A stretch of DNA of 64,000 nt from Acidimicrobiales bacterium (GTDB taxonomy: Bacteria; Actinomycetota; Acidimicrobiia; Acidimicrobiales; Aldehydirespiratoraceae), in assembly GCA_029263175.1 (NCBI GenBank), contig JAJCXZ010000026.1, positions 124,001 to 188,000 of the forward strand, read 5' to 3'. A program made the position numbers and the translations under genes. The notes under the pieces are model-generated. The model searched no databases. It saw only the letters and a list, made by a program, of their open reading frames with translations, and was not told the origin of the DNA. This document shows, in pieces, positions 63,915 through 64,000 of the stretch; the first letter of the stretch is position 1; each line of letters opens with the position of its first letter.

Positions 63915-64000
63915 ATGATCAGCGGACCGATCGCGCTTGCCTTCACCGCGGGCATGGTCGCCACATTCAACCCCTGTGGCTTCTCGCTGCTCCCGGGCTA
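63915..64000 (+). CDS. CcdA/DsbD-type thiol-disulfide membrane transporter (partial)
   Basis: Only the first 28 residues are in the window; GGGAGG precedes the ATG. IALAFTAGMVATFNPCGFSL has the NPCG Cys motif that opens CcdA proteins. It carries electrons from cytoplasmic thioredoxin across the membrane to TlpA-like partners such as the divergent gene. Confidence 0.85.
   Translation, partial: MISGPIALAFTAGMVATFNPCGFSLLPG

Larger units (their letters stand above)
42440..64000 (+). mobile_element. tRNA-Pro-associated genomic island (right end not in window)
   Basis: Begins at the tRNA gene followed by a tyrosine integrase in the same direction. The content is accessory: copper ATPase, CsoR, multicopper oxidase, CopC-CopD, cytochrome c, BlaI/M56, TlpA and CcdA. 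No second copy of the tRNA 3' end was noticed in the window, so the extent is a minimum and the boundary an inference. Confidence 0.6.

Noticed and set aside
42481-64000. Searched for the second attachment repeat (copy of the tRNA 3' end)
   Set aside because: No convincing copy noticed by eye; it probably lies beyond the window.

Overview
This is a GC-rich actinobacterial chromosome segment. The markers for that are CarD, an MprAB/PepD-like stress locus, many TANNNT minus-10 boxes 6-7 nt from start codons (leaderless style), abundant GTG/TTG starts, and M56/BlaI and CsoR regulation. The set of genes fits the class Acidimicrobiia best, but I cannot confirm the family from sequence alone.

Layout. 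1-5 kb: translation and protein targeting core (khpA, rpsP, cold-shock protein, ffh, ftsY). 5-10 kb: a methyltransferase, a GNAT-like protein and a response regulator / histidine kinase / HtrA operon. 10-13 kb: MoxR-DUF58-VWA operon. 13-25 kb: a divergent two-gene hybrid biosynthetic locus, a KS-AT-KR-DH-ACP-TE polyketide synthase and a C-A-PCP peptide synthetase. The adenylation domain of the latter is interrupted twice, by a luciferase-like monooxygenase and by a methyltransferase. 25-27 kb: glnB/K, a membrane protein and an arsenate reductase whose catalytic Cys codon is an in-frame TGA followed by a well-placed hairpin, so it is probably a selenoprotein. 27-42 kb: mixed housekeeping and accessory genes (GntR, Clp-N-like, YbaK, YpfJ, CaiB, GGDEF/EAL, glutamine cyclotransferase, exonuclease, a methylase / small protein / putative nuclease operon, CarD, TetR, ArsI/CadI).

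42.4 kb to the end: a genomic island that starts at a tRNA-Pro(TGG) gene followed at once by a tyrosine integrase. It carries copper and envelope redox functions: a cupredoxin-HMA-P1B ATPase fusion, CsoR, LspA, a Met-rich multicopper oxidase, a His/Asp/Met-rich cupredoxin lipoprotein, cytochrome c, a CopC-CopD fusion, TlpA thioredoxin, an Lgt-like protein and CcdA. A BlaI repressor and an M56 sensor-protease lie in its middle. Six copies of a palindrome with half sites TACGACA / TGTCGTA and a 3-nt spacer lie upstream of the island operons. I infer one BlaI regulon covering copper handling, cytochrome c and thiol-redox genes. CsoR probably controls the ATPase through two GC-rich operators of its own type. 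The right end of the island is not in the window.
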